A stretch of 64,000 nucleotides of DNA from Massariosphaeria phaeospora (GCA_011032825.1 JAADJZ010000006.1:930001-994000); one strand, 5' to 3'; positions 41,124 to 53,454 are shown, numbered from the stretch's first letter. The notes: generated by a model from the letters alone, not told the origin. A program made the numbers and translations.

Positions 41124-42729
41124 ATGTTCCTCCAGCTGCGCCGCAGACTTGCAGCAGGCTTGCCTCGCAACACAGGGCGAGATCTCCGCTTCTGGACACG
41201 AGCAATCTACATCACACTCCCGCTCCTCCTTGTGTTCAACTACCTGATCATCTTCCATTGGAGCTACTTCGACAGCTTCTACCACCGCGTGTTTCCAGAC
41301 CACACCTTCCACCCCGCGCCGGTCCCGCCCCTCGCCCATACACACGAGTCACACGATGCTCCAGAGCTGGACTACTGGACGTGGAACACTACGACGCGGT
41401 TCGAGAGCCCGAGGCTCAATCTCACGTCGGCGAATACCCCGTGTGCAGTGTTCCCACGCTATCTGCTGAAGAAGATCCAAGTTGTGCTCAAAGTCGGCGC
41501 GGCGGACCACTGGTCGCGGACAGACGCACAGCTCTCTAGTGTCATCAAGTGTATCTCAAACGTCCTCGTAGCGTCCGACCGGCTGCACACGTACGGCCCC
41601 AAGCTCGAAGCCCACGATGTGCTCGCACCCCTCCCGCCCGAATCGTACATGCACGAAGACGACTACGCCGTCTATGCCTCGCAGAAGAACGCGTCGGTCA
41701 AAGACCTCCGCCAAGGCCACGAGGGCTGGAAAATCGACAAGTACAAGTTCCTGCCGCAGGTCGAGCAGGCCGTGCAAGCGAATGCCGATGCGGAATGGTT
41801 CGTCTTCCTCGAAAGCGACACGTACATCTTCTGGGACAACGTGTTCCGCCTGCTCGAAAACTACGACCACACCCACCCCTACTACTTCGGCTCGCCGTCG
41901 CCCGGACGCGTCTACCCAGATACGGACGGCCAGAAGAACTGGTTCGCGTACGGCGGCGCGGGCTTCGTGCTCTCGAACGCGGCGGCGCACCGCCTTGTAG
42001 ACCGCAAGCGCAATTCGTTGGGGCTGAAAGGCCCTCGGGTCACTGACGAGTACAGGGAGGATGTTCTGCACGACTGCTGCGGCGACAGTGTGCTGGGGTA
42101 CGCACTGCACGACAAGGCAGGCGTGGACATCAGCGGCCTGTGGCCCATGTTCAATCCGCACCCGCTGGCCGGCGTGCCGTTTGGCAAGTGGTACTGGTGC
42201 GAGCCAGTCATCAGCCTGCACAAAACCGCTCCAGAAGACTTCCTCAAGCTCTGGCAGTGGGAAAACAAGCGCGACCGACGAACCGTACGTTTGCCTTCCC
42301 CTCCGTCTCCCCCTAAACCCACACTACACTATACTAACATCTGTCCCCTCCCAGGGCCCGCTCCTCTACCGCGACCTCGCCACCTATCACCACCTCGACA
42401 CCTTCACCCAGCGTCAGAACTGGGATGCCGCCGACTTCGACGGCTTCACCGAGCCGGACAACTCCCCCGCCCACACGTCACTCGCCGCGTGCAGCGCCGC
42501 CTGCACCGCCAACGCCGCGTGCTTCCAGTACACGTGGCACGGCCAGCACTGCTACATGGCGCGCAGCATGCGGCTGGGACACTCCAAGGCGCCGGACGGC
42601 GTGCACGACGAGGTGGACCGCGCGTATGTGAGCGGGTGGGATGTGGTCAAGATTGAGCGGTGGCGGCGCGAGCATATGTGTGCGGAGGGGCCGCATTGGG
42701 TGAAGCCGAGTGTGAAGAGGATTTTCTAA
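41124..42729 (+). CDS. Type II membrane glycosyltransferase, GT31 (beta-1,3-galactosyltransferase-like) with C-terminal PAN/apple-like segment
   Basis: Two exons, 41124-42284 and 42355-42729; 1,536 nt, 511 aa. The short basic cytosolic N-terminus is followed by one membrane anchor near residues 27-46 (AIYITLPLLLVFNYLIIFHW), as in Golgi type II enzymes. The lumenal domain has KVGAADHWSR, then AEWFVFLESDTYIFWDNVF, whose ESDTY replaces the DxD metal-nucleotide motif. FAYGGAGFVLSN and DDCC-like HDCCGDSVLGYAL are characteristic of the Fringe/C1GalT-related GT31 group in fungi. After the intron (branch TACTAAC) comes a Cys-rich segment, LAACSAACTANAACFQYTWHGQHCYM, resembling a PAN/apple module. The likely role is adding a beta-linked sugar to glycoproteins or glycolipids in the Golgi; donor and acceptor are unknown. 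Confidence 0.82.
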
Positions 42730-43243
42730 GTGGGTGGGGGGGTGTAATGACTTCATGGGGTATGGATTGGATTGCATAGAATAGGGGGACGCCTGTGTTG
42801 TGGGATTTGTGTGATATAACTTAGCGGCATTGTCTGGCGCTTTTCAGGGGTATAGATATACGTACTTGGATGCATTTTATTTAGGGATACCCATTGGAGT
42901 GTTTAGTACTAGAGGTGGTCGCCTGGCGTAAAGCTTGGAACATGAAGTTACTAGCATCTCAAGTACTTAGAATTTGATACTTTGTTGAAATCATCTTGTA
43001 TCTCGTCTTATGCTACGCTCGGCTAAGTCGATATAGGCCATGAATGTCTCTTCTACGAGGCCGCTTACTCGAGAACACTTGCTCGTCCAAAAGCCTCAAC
43101 TCGACCTGCATGCCTTGAGTCCATTCCAAAGTGCTCGTTCGCTCAACGCCTTGAACTCCACGGTACTTCACCCATCCGTCGACACAGTCCCACATCGGTC
43201 AAGGTTCGCCTTGAAACTTGATGGTCTATCGACCATATGTGCA
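42730..43243. other. Intergenic between convergent genes, 514 bp
   Basis: 3' flanks of the glycosyltransferase and sirtuin genes. Nothing is recognised. Confidence 0.6.
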
Positions 43244-44274
43244 TCAGGCTGTCGCCGCAGCATCAGGCATCTCCGTAATCTCCCCAATCACGCTCTTCAG
43301 GATCTCGGGCACAATCTGCGCCGCGTCGCCCTGGAAGAACCAATCGCCCTTGTACATGCCGCTCGCGGGCATGTCGTTCTTGTCCATGTTGATCACCGCA
43401 ACGCGCGCGCCCTGCGCCCTCGCCAAGTCTACATACCCGGCGGCCGGGTACACCTTCGCGCTCGTCCCAATCACCATGATCAGATCGATCTTCTGGTCCT
43501 CCTCCATCCAATTCGCGATGTCATTCATCACGGTCGTCGGCAACATTTCGCCAAACCATACCACGCCCGGCCGTAGCAGTCCGTGCTTGCATGTCGGGCA
43601 CTGCGGGAGGTGGCGGAGGTCGATTTCTGGGAGGTCGACGTTCTCGTCGGCGATGTCGAGATCGCGGGCTTTGCGGGCTTCGGTCGTGGTGGGGTCGGCG
43701 TCGTCGGTGGGGATGGCGAGGGCAGGCACGATGGGGTCGGTGTAGTTGCTCGACTCGGTGTACTTGCAGAAGAAGTCGGAGCACTTGACGTCGAAGAGCG
43801 AGCCGTGGAGGAGCTTGAGTTTGTCGGCGGGGTGGCCGGCGCGTGGTGAGAGGCCTGAGGGGGAGAGGGGGCGTCAGTCGGTCACTGCGTGGCGGGGTCA
43901 AGGTGGGGTGGAGTGGGGAGCGGCATACCGTCGACGTTCTGGCTCAGCGTCATGAAGCCGTCCTTCTTCTTCGCAAGCTCCGCGAGTGCATAGTGTGCGG
44001 GGTTTGGCTTTGCCTGCAGCGCCATGTGCCGTCTGTAGCTGTAGAACTGCCACACGAGCCCCGGATCGCGCCCAAAAGCCTCCGGTGTCGCCAGCTCAGT
44101 CGCCTCGTGGGTCCGCCAAAGCCCGCCAGCTCCTCGAAACGTAGGCAGTCCCGATGAAGCAGACAGGCCGGCTCCTAGCAATGCTAGTATCCGCGTCGAC
44201 TTGCTCAGGTGTTCTTGGAACGACTCGAGGTCCTTGGGCGGCACTATGGACGGTCGGGCGGTCGAGGAGGCCAT
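43244..44274 (-). CDS. Sirtuin, SIRT5-like class III NAD-dependent lysine deacylase
   Basis: Two exons on the minus strand, 44274-43929 and 43854-43244; 957 nt, 318 aa. NAD-binding GAGLSASSGLPTFRG, SQNVDGL and the catalytic His in LLHGS are present. The zinc site uses CSDFFC and CPTC, then RPGVVWFGE and VIGTSAKVYPAAGY. FYSYRR carries the Tyr-x-x-Arg pair that in SIRT5 selects succinyl, malonyl and glutaryl groups, so desuccinylase/demalonylase activity is likely. The start MASSTARPS (44274) gives the usual catalytic core. The frame continues upstream in the same phase to an ATG at 44478, adding an Arg-rich stretch (PLRYFAKR) that could be a mitochondrial signal. That longer start would leave only 36 bp before the divergent ICP55 start. 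Confidence 0.92.
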
Positions 44275-44514
44275 TCTTTTCGCGAAATAGCGGAGCGGTT
44301 GAATGATGGTAGGCGTACCTGTTTGGTAGAGAGGAATGGCATGTATACGGAAGGGAGGGAAGGGCCGGAGGGACTTAGGCAGCAGTGAGGCAAAGCGGAG
44401 GTGTAGCTTGCGGCTGCAGTATTTAGTTATGCGGCATCGCGGCTTATCGATAAGGCTCAGATCAACATCTTTTCGCATATAGGATGACGCCTGTTTCCTC
44501 CCACGACCTACGCG
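44275..44514. promoter_or_regulatory. Short divergent promoter between sirtuin and ICP55
   Basis: 240 bp separates the two start codons, which are read away from each other, so both genes probably share one promoter. Both products are likely mitochondrial. Confidence 0.55.
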
Positions 44515-46191
44515 ATGAGCTCGACCTTGCGATTATTACGGCCGACGTGCAGAGTGAAGTGGCGCGACAGGTGCTGGAGCTCGAGGAGGCCATTGAGTGT
44601 CTCTGCTGCGGAATTGCGGTTCGGACAGCCACTTCATGAGACGCATCCGCATCTTCTAAAGGCCGGAGAAGGTACACTTCATATTCCAATACACGACCGC
44701 TTTGCTTATTTAACGTTTTTCTATAGTCACTCCTGGAATCACTGCCCAAGAGTACTACGACCGACGCGCAAAACTCGCCAATGCCCTCCCTCGCAACTCT
44801 ATCGCCATCCTCGCGAGTTCTGAGGTGAAATACCGCTCTGGAGCTGTCTTCTACCAGTTTCATCAGGACCCAGACTTTTTGTATTTGACAGGTAAGCACC
44901 CCTGACTTTGGGTTGGTGTGTGTATGCTAACAACGCCAGGTTTCAACGAGCCGGACGCCCTCACAATAATAGGTACACCTCATGCGACCTCCCCTAGAAC
45001 CTTTCATTGATCGACTTTAGAAAAGATCGATGAGAATGAGCATAACTTCCACCTCTACGTCCGTCCGAAAGATCCTAGGACTGAGCTCTGGGAAGGCGCA
45101 CGCTCGGGCATACAAGCGGCGGAGGACGTCTTCAATGCGGATACGACGGGCGATGTGAATGATATACCGAAACTGCTTCCAGAAGTTCTCAAGAGGGCGA
45201 AGACGGTATACACAGATCTTCCAGGCAACCAGATCACAAACAACATGCTCCGCCGCTATCTCTCTGGCGCGCCACCTGCAACACGGGGAATCGCTCAAGC
45301 CTTCCAAGAGGCCAGAGGCATGCAAATCAACAGCTTACGGCCGCTTCTGAATGATCTGAGAGTAATCAAAAGCGAGGCGGAAATAGCAAACATGCGGAAA
45401 GCGGGCCAGCATTCAGGGCGCGCAATAACAGATGCCATGCGGCAGAGCTTTACGAGCGAGAAGGACCTCGATTCCTTCCTCAGCTACTGGTTCAAGCAAG
45501 ATGACTGTGATGGGCCGGCCTATATTCCTGTCGTAGCGGGTGGCATCAACGCGAACACTATTCATTACGTTACAAACGACATGCTACTCAAGCCCGACGA
45601 TCTGGTCCTGGTAGATGCTGGCGCCGCGTACGGTGGCTACATAACTGACATCTCGCGGACCTGGCCCGTCAGTGGGGAATTCACGCCCGCGCAAAAAGAT
45701 CTCTACAACCTCCTACTCAAAGTCCAACGAACCTGCATATCTCTCTGCCGCGTGTCGTCCAACCTGTCCCTCGACAAAGTCCACAACATCGCGTCTACTA
45801 CCCTGGCAGATGGTTTGACGGATCTTGGCTTCGACATGTCTAATAACGCTATCCATACTCTGTTTCCGCATCACCTGGGCCATTATATTGGCTTGGACGT
45901 GCACGACAGTCCTGGTTTCCCGCGCGACAGGCAGTTCCAGAAGAATATGTGCGTCACTGTGGAACCGGGGATATATGTTCCGGACGACGAGCGGTGGCCC
46001 GCTTGGGCACGCGGTATTGGCATGCGGATTGAGGACAGTGTTTGTGTTGATGATGAGAGTCCATACGTGCTTTCGACAGAAGCAGTCAAGGAGGTGAGTT
46101 GTTCTCTTCTGCTGTTAGTGGACTGGTTTCTAATTTGCTATAGGTCGTCGATATCGAGGCTTTGAAGGGTACTGATACGCCAGTCAAATAG
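44515..46191 (+). CDS. ICP55: Mitochondrial aminopeptidase P, Icp55-type intermediate cleaving peptidase
   Basis: Five exons: 44515-44671, 44727-44891, 44940-44972, 45021-46093 and 46144-46191; 1,476 nt, 491 aa. The start MSSTLRLLRPTCRVKWRD is an Arg-rich presequence. The N-terminal creatinase-like domain holds the conserved YYDRRAKLANALP, SSEVKYRSGAVFYQFHQDP and DFLYLTGFNEPDAL. The catalytic pita-bread domain shows VVAGGINANTIHYVTND, the metal ligands in DAGAAYGGYITDISRTWP, HHLGHYIGLDVHD, VEPGIYVPDD and the Glu of RIEDSV. Icp55 removes one residue from the new N-terminus of imported mitochondrial proteins after the main processing peptidase, stabilising them. Domain order and length match Icp55 rather than cytosolic prolidase. 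Introns are 48-55 nt; one exon is only 33 nt. Confidence 0.94.
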
Positions 46192-47202
46192 TCTGGATGT
46201 GCGCTTGCATCTACTTGGGCATGTTTTGCGATTGTATACCTGAAACCGCATGTCGCTAGTTTACTTGGGACCAAAGTCTCTGAATGTACCAGTAATCGAT
46301 CCTTGATGTTATACCACAAACTAAACTCACTCAATCCACAAGCCCCCCACTTCTTCTCCTCCCCAATCGTTCTGCTCCCTCAAATGTTCATTGTGATCTG
46401 GCTCAATATTTGGAGGGCTTGGTTGGGTGGAGTCCGCGGGTGTGGTTGTACTGCTCCGTATTGAGTGCGGGGGTGAGGCAGGTGCGATGGTTTGTTCGGA
46501 GCGGGCGTCGCGTCTTCTCCTCAACCACCAAACTTCCTTCTTCATCATTCGTCACCTACACTTCGGACACTATCACTCGGCCAGCGCATTCGTCTCAACC
46601 GTGTTACATTGGAACCAAACGTGTGACCGTCACAATTTGTGTACCACTCAGCAATCAAAACACTCCAGTCGTGGGCTCCTCCCAATTCCACAACATGAGC
46701 TCACCCGATACCTGCGTGACCGGTCACAGGCCCCCAACTGTCCACAATACTCCAAAACTACGTACTGGGCAGGCTGTGCTCTGGTCCTCCTCTCCTGAGT
46801 CTTTCTTGCCTTCTTTCTACGTCGCCGCGATTCCAACGAACAGAACGCGCTTCATGCATCGACTTCCAGAAACCTAAGGAACCAGTCGCCCCACAAGAAT
46901 CGCCCTGAGAACAGTCCGCTGCCATGGAGAGTGCTCCATCCTTCACAGGGCGTTTTGTCGCAGAATTCAGCAAAGACAATCAGACCGTTCATTTTGAGAA
47001 GAACAATCCGGCCTCCTCCACCTCTGATAACGAAGGACCAAGCCCTGCTAGTTTTGATTACAGATCTAAACTCGAACAACCTCGGAGGGAAAATTCGCAT
47101 CCCAACAAGACCCACGTTCCACCCTACTGAATACCTTTGCACGGGCATAATCCAACCTTTTCAGAACGGAGAGCTCGTGCCAGAGACGAAGTAACTAGCA
47201 GC
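46192..47202. other. Intergenic, 1.01 kb
   Basis: Lies between ICP55 and the CorA-like gene (both plus). An ATG frame at 46924-47130 (MESAPSFTGRFVAEFSKDN) is in the same phase as the next gene but ends in TGA at 47128. It may be an upstream ORF, or a lost or mis-spliced first part of that gene. Confidence 0.45.
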
Positions 47203-50200
47203 ATGTTGGTGGATTCTGCCTTCAACCCCTTTAACCCCTTTAACCCCTTTAACCCCAGTCTTCGAAAACCAGTTATTCGTGTCCCATTATACCGTCCTGC
47301 GGCTCCGACTCTTCCATCTGGGGATGAAACTTTGTTTCCTGGTGTCCTGGACAGCCAACGGCTTGAAGCGGCCCGTCGCAACGTCTCGGGAAACACAGAG
47401 GAGTTGACGTTCACGGTACTACTACAGTGTGCTCATGCATTCCATGCAAGATTGTCTACTTCTCACCAGCACCGCTGGCCTAAATCCTCTGCTCTGACTG
47501 AGCTCGGCGAGCTTTGTGTGGCCAAAGCTACCACATCGACACTATTAAAAAAACGTGATGGTCAATACTCCGTGGAACTTGCTTGTCACTATGGCCCACA
47601 TCCCGACGACAGGGATAACAATTATCAGATTCAATGGCTGTAAGTGGTCCCTGCACTCATTATTTGAGCGCTTTCCACACGCCTACAACCAACCCTAATC
47701 AGTATCCCAAATGGTAGACACATGCACACGCAACAAATGAACCTGTCAGATTTTGAGGTAGCCTCACATTCTGTTATTCTGACTCCGACTTGAGACTAGT
47801 TGTGCTAGGATATGTGTGCGAATGTTCCAGTAAGTCCACTCTGGACTCAACCAGCCAAGCTAATTTTTATATGTAGAGTACGTCGTAACTTGCGCTGAAG
47901 CTAGCATTGATCAAGTACGAGGTTCTTCGATCACTTTAGGAGAGGATCGTAGTACTACTTCGACGCAACCTTCGCATAAAACGGAGAGCCGGTTACGAGA
48001 AGATCCCCGCCAGTATCTCAAGTCGGCCCAGTCAAGAACAGGCAGGATGATGGCTGGTAATGGCAAGTCCCTCAAAGGGGGCCCCTCGGAAAGCACGCTA
48101 TTCTCTCCCTCACGCCAGCAGCCGATTGATCACCCGATACCCAACGCAAGCATAGCTAGAGGATCTATCGAAGACTACCCTTTCGTACTGTCGAGAAGAG
48201 GCAATGATATATCAAAAGCCGCAAGTTCTGGTAGACAGTCTAAGGAAGGATTATTTTTCCAATCCAACAACGACGACTTGAATCTTCAGCCCGTTACTTT
48301 GAGAACTGTTCCCAACCGAGATGCACAACTCTCTACCCAACTAGACGAGAATCCCGAGTTCCAAGACGACCCACCAATCCCGAGTCCAATTGATTTCTGT
48401 CGTTCATCCACAGAACTTGATAGAAACTTGGAAAGCTCCGGTTCTCATTTGGAGCCCCAGCTGCTTGCCGAGATGACGTGGATGTGTATGAATAGATTAT
48501 CTAACCTCGGAAAACCACGATGGACTATCGAATACTTCGAACTCTTATTAAAGAACTTGAGACGCTTGCTGTCAATTCTGCTAATAGTTCAGCAGACGTG
48601 CTCACCTACTGAAGCATCAGCTGAACTCGAGATTGTAACCCTTCTTGAGCAAAATATTTGGCGTTCCGAGTTACTCGAGAGCATGTGTCAGTTAGAAGCT
48701 TGGAATCCAGAAACCGTCTATGACTTCCACACGAAATACAGAGACGCAATCTTGGTGGCTCATAGATCACCAAGTTCCACGCTTCAAGAAGTTTTAGGTG
48801 CCATTTATTCATCTATCCAGGAAGTCCGTGGTCTTCTTCTTAAAGATGCCCCGAGGCAGACCAGCCTTGGTCTGGAGACGGATAAAGAGCAAAGATTGCA
48901 ATGTAAAAAACCACCATTTCTAACCTGGGCTTCACACAAACCTGGAGCTCATGAGAGTGCTTCAGCGCAAAAGTTAGCCGCCGAGAATCTCGATACTATC
49001 ATGCAAGATATCAAAAAAAACATAGGCCAGTGGGAGACCGTAGCAGGCGCAAGAGAAACAGGATTGGAAGAGTTAGAATCGACAATTCGGAGCTACACCA
49101 CATTTAATCGGTCCGATGCAGATAAGCATACGAAAGAACTGTCCCCGGAGGCAGTCCAGCGTCCTCTGCTTTCAACAGAGGCTACGTGCCAAGAAGACGA
49201 CATCCTAGTTGCACAAAAAACGACAATATGTTCGACAGTGCAACGGCTGTTCCAATTATCAAAGGAGTTCGTGGGTCTATTTATTCCCTATAACTGCGAG
49301 CATTCCGTTGCGAAAAAGATATGGGGCTCTGTTGATGCTATTTGGCAGGTGAGCTACTGATTTCATAGTCACAATATCCATAAGACACTTGAATCAGTTT
49401 CATTTGAGCAGATGTCAAACTCGGATTCTACCAGTAAAGCTGTGTAATTCACCTTCGCCCTAAGACATCATGCGGTGTCGTAGTGAAACAAGACAGAGAT
49501 GGAGTAGCTTACAGTACACATAAAGCTGGCGCTCTTTTGTTCAAGCTCCGAATGTCGGAAGATGGCGTCCCTATCTTCTAGCCTATATAGGCCTAGAAAG
49601 CTCTTTTTAGAAACTCGAAATGTTACTAATATACGGGACAGGATGCGATATCCGACCTTGAGGAATTCGACGATCGGGCGACGGCCATCTACATCATCCG
49701 ACCTCCTCCTGAAAACCTCGATGATCTCTATCAGATGGAGCAGCCATCACACCTTCTTGAAAACTGTCCAAGCTGTTCTGTCGGAAATCCGTATCGTTCA
49801 AAGCAGAATGCAGTAGCCCATCTCAAAAGCTCACACTTCCACTACAGTTCGTTCTTACATCGATTGGCCCATTTAGAACGTACAAACTACAGGTGGATCA
49901 GATCTTAATCACAACTGAGGAAAGACCTCATGGGCGAACAATACTTGTTGGTTCTTGAAACATGTCTCACTTATCTCAGAGCTTTACAAATCAGAGCGGA
50001 AAAGATACACGCTGATACGTTACTAGACACTAGCACGAATCGTGGTGAATATCAACTTCCGAATGACCTAGTCGACTGCTTTGAAGCCACTGTAATGTTT
50101 CTTATGCAAGCCGATATATCGTTTTCAGCAATTAAGGACGAGATGCGTCACTGGCGCTACATTAAAAGGGCATCAATCAAGCATCTCAGGACTCCGGTTG

Positions 50201-51248
50201 TGGCCAATGCTCTTGAGCAGCTCTTGAATTTTGGGAAATCCGCGCGAGCAGCCATGACACGTGCTGAGAAGAGTCTTGCCCTCTCAGATCCTCGGGCTAA
50301 TGCGATAAACATGGCTATGGCTGGCCCTGAACTGTTAGTATCGGTTATATGCCAAAACATACAAAAGAGACAGCTTATGGCAGGGTCTGAGATGGACGTT
50401 AATGAACACTATCAAAGTTATGCTTCGAAGTTGGTAAGCGAAGAACTTTCAACCCGAAAGAAGACCAGAAGCTGACGTTAAGTCTTAGCAATACCAGATC
50501 AATCACTTACCCGGGAAACGGCTGTTGAGGGACATCCACAGGCTCCAGGAAGAGCTTTCAGCGGTCAAATCGGTCAACGCCTGGCAACGAAAGATGTACA
50601 CCAACTATCTCGAAGTTCTCGACCACCGTTCCTTCCAGAGACCCAGCGCGAATCGGGTGACCATGTTTCTCTACGAAGCAGAGTTCCTACAAAACAACCT
50701 AAAAGTCCTCGAAGCCAAAGCGACCGAATTGGATGCATTGGATGCTCGCACACAACAGCTGCGCGAACAGCTGAAACAAAGCGTCGAGATCCTGGAGGAA
50801 GACCATGGAAAAGCCATTCTGATCTTTACTACGATCACAACCATATTTCTCCCTCTGTACGTGCACAAACTCCTCATTAACGCCCCAGCCCTAGGCGCTA
50901 ATTGGTTTTAGTTCATTCGTCACCAGTTTCTTCGGCATGAACACTGCAGATATCCGTAACACGAACAAAAACCAAGGCTTCTTCTGGGCCATCGCCATCC
51001 CAATCACGGTTACTATTGTTGGGACAGCTGTTTTACTTGCATATTACGGCGACAAGCTATACGATGCGACATTCGAAGCGTTCAGGAAGTTGAGAGAAGA
51101 TTTTGTGGTACACAGAACCGAGCCTCTCCTTGCTGGCTCGACGTCCTTTGTCAAAAGGCTGTGGCCATCTCGTGTACGCTTGGCTGGATTTACACTCTAC
51201 CCGCGCTCTTGGCCGCTTTGGAAACGTAAAGAAGCTGGATCTACTTGA
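47203..51248 (+). CDS. Large fungal CorA-like Mg2+-transporter-type protein
   Basis: Model: 47203-47639, 47703-47757, 47809-47829, 47879-49348, 49642-49846, 49925-50433, 50489-50856 and 50912-51248; 3,402 nt, 1,133 aa. The C-terminus is CorA-like. A long helix (AEFLQNNLKVLEAKATELDA) leads to IFTTITTIFLPLSFVTSFFGMN, with the selectivity motif GMN near 1029-1031, and a second membrane helix. The middle resembles a large fungal family of unknown function (KKIWGSVDAIWQ, CPSCSVGNPYRSKQ with AHLKSSH, and GKRLLRDIHRLQEE). The N-terminus is variable with an FNP repeat. The 293-nt intron and the weak 78-nt intron (which removes a TAA) are the least certain, and partial decay is possible. CorA proteins carry divalent cations; transport by this group is unproven. 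Confidence 0.68.
47221..47256 (+). repeat. 9-bp coding repeat, four copies (Phe-Asn-Pro)
   Basis: TT(C/T)AACCCC repeated four times in frame at the N-terminus of the CorA-like protein, encoding (FNP)4. Length-variable between strains is likely. Confidence 0.85.
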
Positions 51249-52257
51249 GTCAACAACTTCGAGCTACACTTTAGCTAAGACTGAGCTTAGTATGATATTA
51301 TCGGATCTGAAAAGGATAATAGGATGGCTACTGGAAACTAGCTAGTGATTTACGTTCGTTAGTAGTGGTGTGACGAGAGAAAGTTGTGAGGAGATTAGCG
51401 GGCAAGGGAAGGTGGTGGGGGGAGCATATTTGGAGACATGTACCGGATGTCATGGTGGTCTAGGGGTTGCTGAGAATGGCTAGGGTGGGAGAGTAGATAC
51501 ATACGTTTAGGAGTCGGTATGTACCGTTGAATATCGCACTCTCTTTCAGCGCCTTCCTCAAAGATACGCCTAGAAATTCCATCTGCAATGCAGTCCCTCT
51601 TTCACAACGCTCGTAAGATATTCAATTGAGACGATATACACTCTTACTAATAACATACGCCAGGAATTCACAAAACGCGTAGAGCATGTCTGTGAGAGAA
51701 AGGATGAGAAACACTGATTTGGGGTTGGAGAAGCTTGATAGTGAGTAATAGAGGTAGCACTGTAGAGAGGAAGAGGAAGAAAAAGACGAGGCAGCAGTTA
51801 TGGGTATGTTAAAGGATGTAGCGATAGCGAACATTTCGCGCGATAGAGACTCCTGGGTCTGAATAGAAGCTTTTCAACGCCTAGCTTACTAACTTGGGCG
51901 TTGTTATACAAGCGAAAAAGGATCTTTATCGTTGCACGGCCACGGATAAGGCTCACTTCCATCGCCTTGCTTGATGTGAACGCGCATGTCGATGTCATAA
52001 AACAACGACTTCTAGAAGCTTCACGGGTGGCTTTCCACGCTACCTTGGACTTAAAATGGACTTTGGTGGTTTGTAGACATTCTTTACTTTATAGTGTACA
52101 GTTGCATGTTCGATCTAACAAGACTCTGAGCGACGTCTCTTGTATAGTCGGCAGAAATATGCTCACTATATCTTTTATAACCGATGTATCCTTGGCCTAG
52201 CGGAGATGCTGCCGAGGAGCACACACACGGCATATGCCATTTATAAACCTGCTCGCC
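51249..52257. other. Intergenic between convergent genes, 1.01 kb
   Basis: 3' flanks of the CorA-like and MAPEG genes, AT rich, with no recognisable frame. Confidence 0.6.
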
Positions 52258-52746
52258 CTAGCCCAGGAGCGACGCCGCCTTGTAGAACTGCCATCCCGCC
52301 AGCACGCCTCCAAGAGCGTAGAACCCGCTCCTAATAAAGCTCGTCTGGTGATCCCCAATCTGCACATAGGAAACCATGTACGCCGCCCTGATCGCGAACC
52401 ACGCGCCGATGAACGTCGTCAAGCCCGTAGGATCATCGCCAAGCCCAGCCGCGCCCTTCAGCGTCGTTCGCTCCGCAATGATGCTGGCCAGAACGGCGGC
52501 GGCGAAGAGTGGGAGCGATTCCATGTTGTTCGACTGCGCGTTCTCGGCTCGCTGGTACTTCTGGAACACGGCGTCGGGGACTTTGCCTTTGACGGCGGAG
52601 GGCGAGAGCGAGGCTTTGGGGTTTGCATTGTTGGGTTCGTAGCCGTTCGCAATGAGGATGCTGTTCGCGTAGACGTGCGGGGTGATGGCGAAGACGTAGT
52701 ATGCTGGGATGGAGAGGAGAGAGTAGTTGAGGCCGGAGGAGGACAT
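52258..52746 (-). CDS. MAPEG family membrane protein
   Basis: Intronless, minus strand, 162 aa. Four hydrophobic segments: YSLLSIPAYYVFAITPHVY, NNMESLPLFAAAVLASIIAE, GLTTFIGAWFAIRAAYMVSY and SGFYALGGVLAGWQFYKAA. The YQRAENAQSNNMESLPLF stretch with its N-x2-E-like helix is the family signature. MAPEG proteins (microsomal glutathione transferase and leukotriene C4 synthase relatives) sit in ER membranes and, in studied cases, use glutathione. The fungal short members are uncharacterised, so the activity is inferred from family only. The start was chosen at 52746 because the upstream in-frame extension is leader-like and the family starts with a short N-terminus before the first helix. Confidence 0.88.
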   Translation of the reverse strand: MSSSGLNYSLLSIPAYYVFAITPHVYANSILIANGYEPNNANPKASLSPSAVKGKVPDAVFQKYQRAENAQSNNMESLPLFAAAVLASIIAERTTLKGAAGLGDDPTGLTTFIGAWFAIRAAYMVSYVQIGDHQTSFIRSGFYALGGVLAGWQFYKAASLLG

Positions 52747-53454
52747 TGTGGGCGTTTGGAGGGTTTCTTTTATCGGAGCGGTATTTTGTGCTGTATCGAG
52801 CTTTCGGAGTTGTGGGATTGAGTGGATGGTCTTTGCCGAGGACGATGTTGGTAAGTCTTGACGCAGCGAAGCAAGTCCGGCCACGGTGACGTAGGGCCAA
52901 GAATTGCAAGACACTCAAACGATGTTACGTCCATCCAGATAATAGAGTCGAGGAAATTCGAGCTCAAGGTCAAAGCTACTCTAGGTACTCAAAAGACCGC
53001 CATAACTCCACCTGCCTCTTATTGTATTGCTTCCATTGCGCCTACAGAATTGGCGTATTATACAGAGTTCTAATTTTCGCACAAATACAGTCAAACACGA
53101 AGTGTGGTTTGATCAACAAAGGCACGATGGTAGAGACGGTTAAGGAGCATACCCCGAAGATTGGCCTGCACTTATGCACGTACTCGAGTACAATTGCTGC
53201 CTTTGACTATACAAAGTCTTAGAGACTAGCCGCTAGAGGAAAGTAGACTGCATGTGTTGCAACGCATCCCCTTGAAACAAGACCACATACCTGCACTATG
53301 CATCGCTGTTTAACCCTACAAAGGTAGTTCTACCATTGGGTATCTTGACCATCGCAAAAATTCCATACCAACGCCCTATCCATCCATGCCACAATTCCAG
53401 AACGCAGTCCGCCCATGCCCATCAACGCCGATGCTACGCAGGTAAAAAAAAATA
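52747..53454. other. Intergenic, 708 bp
   Basis: Lies between the MAPEG start and the 3' end of the TFIIE-beta gene, both minus. No gene is recognised. Confidence 0.6.

Noticed and set aside
41556..42221. 221-codon minus-strand open frame
   Set aside because: Antisense to the glycosyltransferase exon; no recognisable motif.
47116..47164. Intron to remove the TGA at 47128 and join 46924 to the CorA-like gene
   Set aside because: Donor GTTCCA is weak and splicing there shifts into a frame that ends after nine codons.
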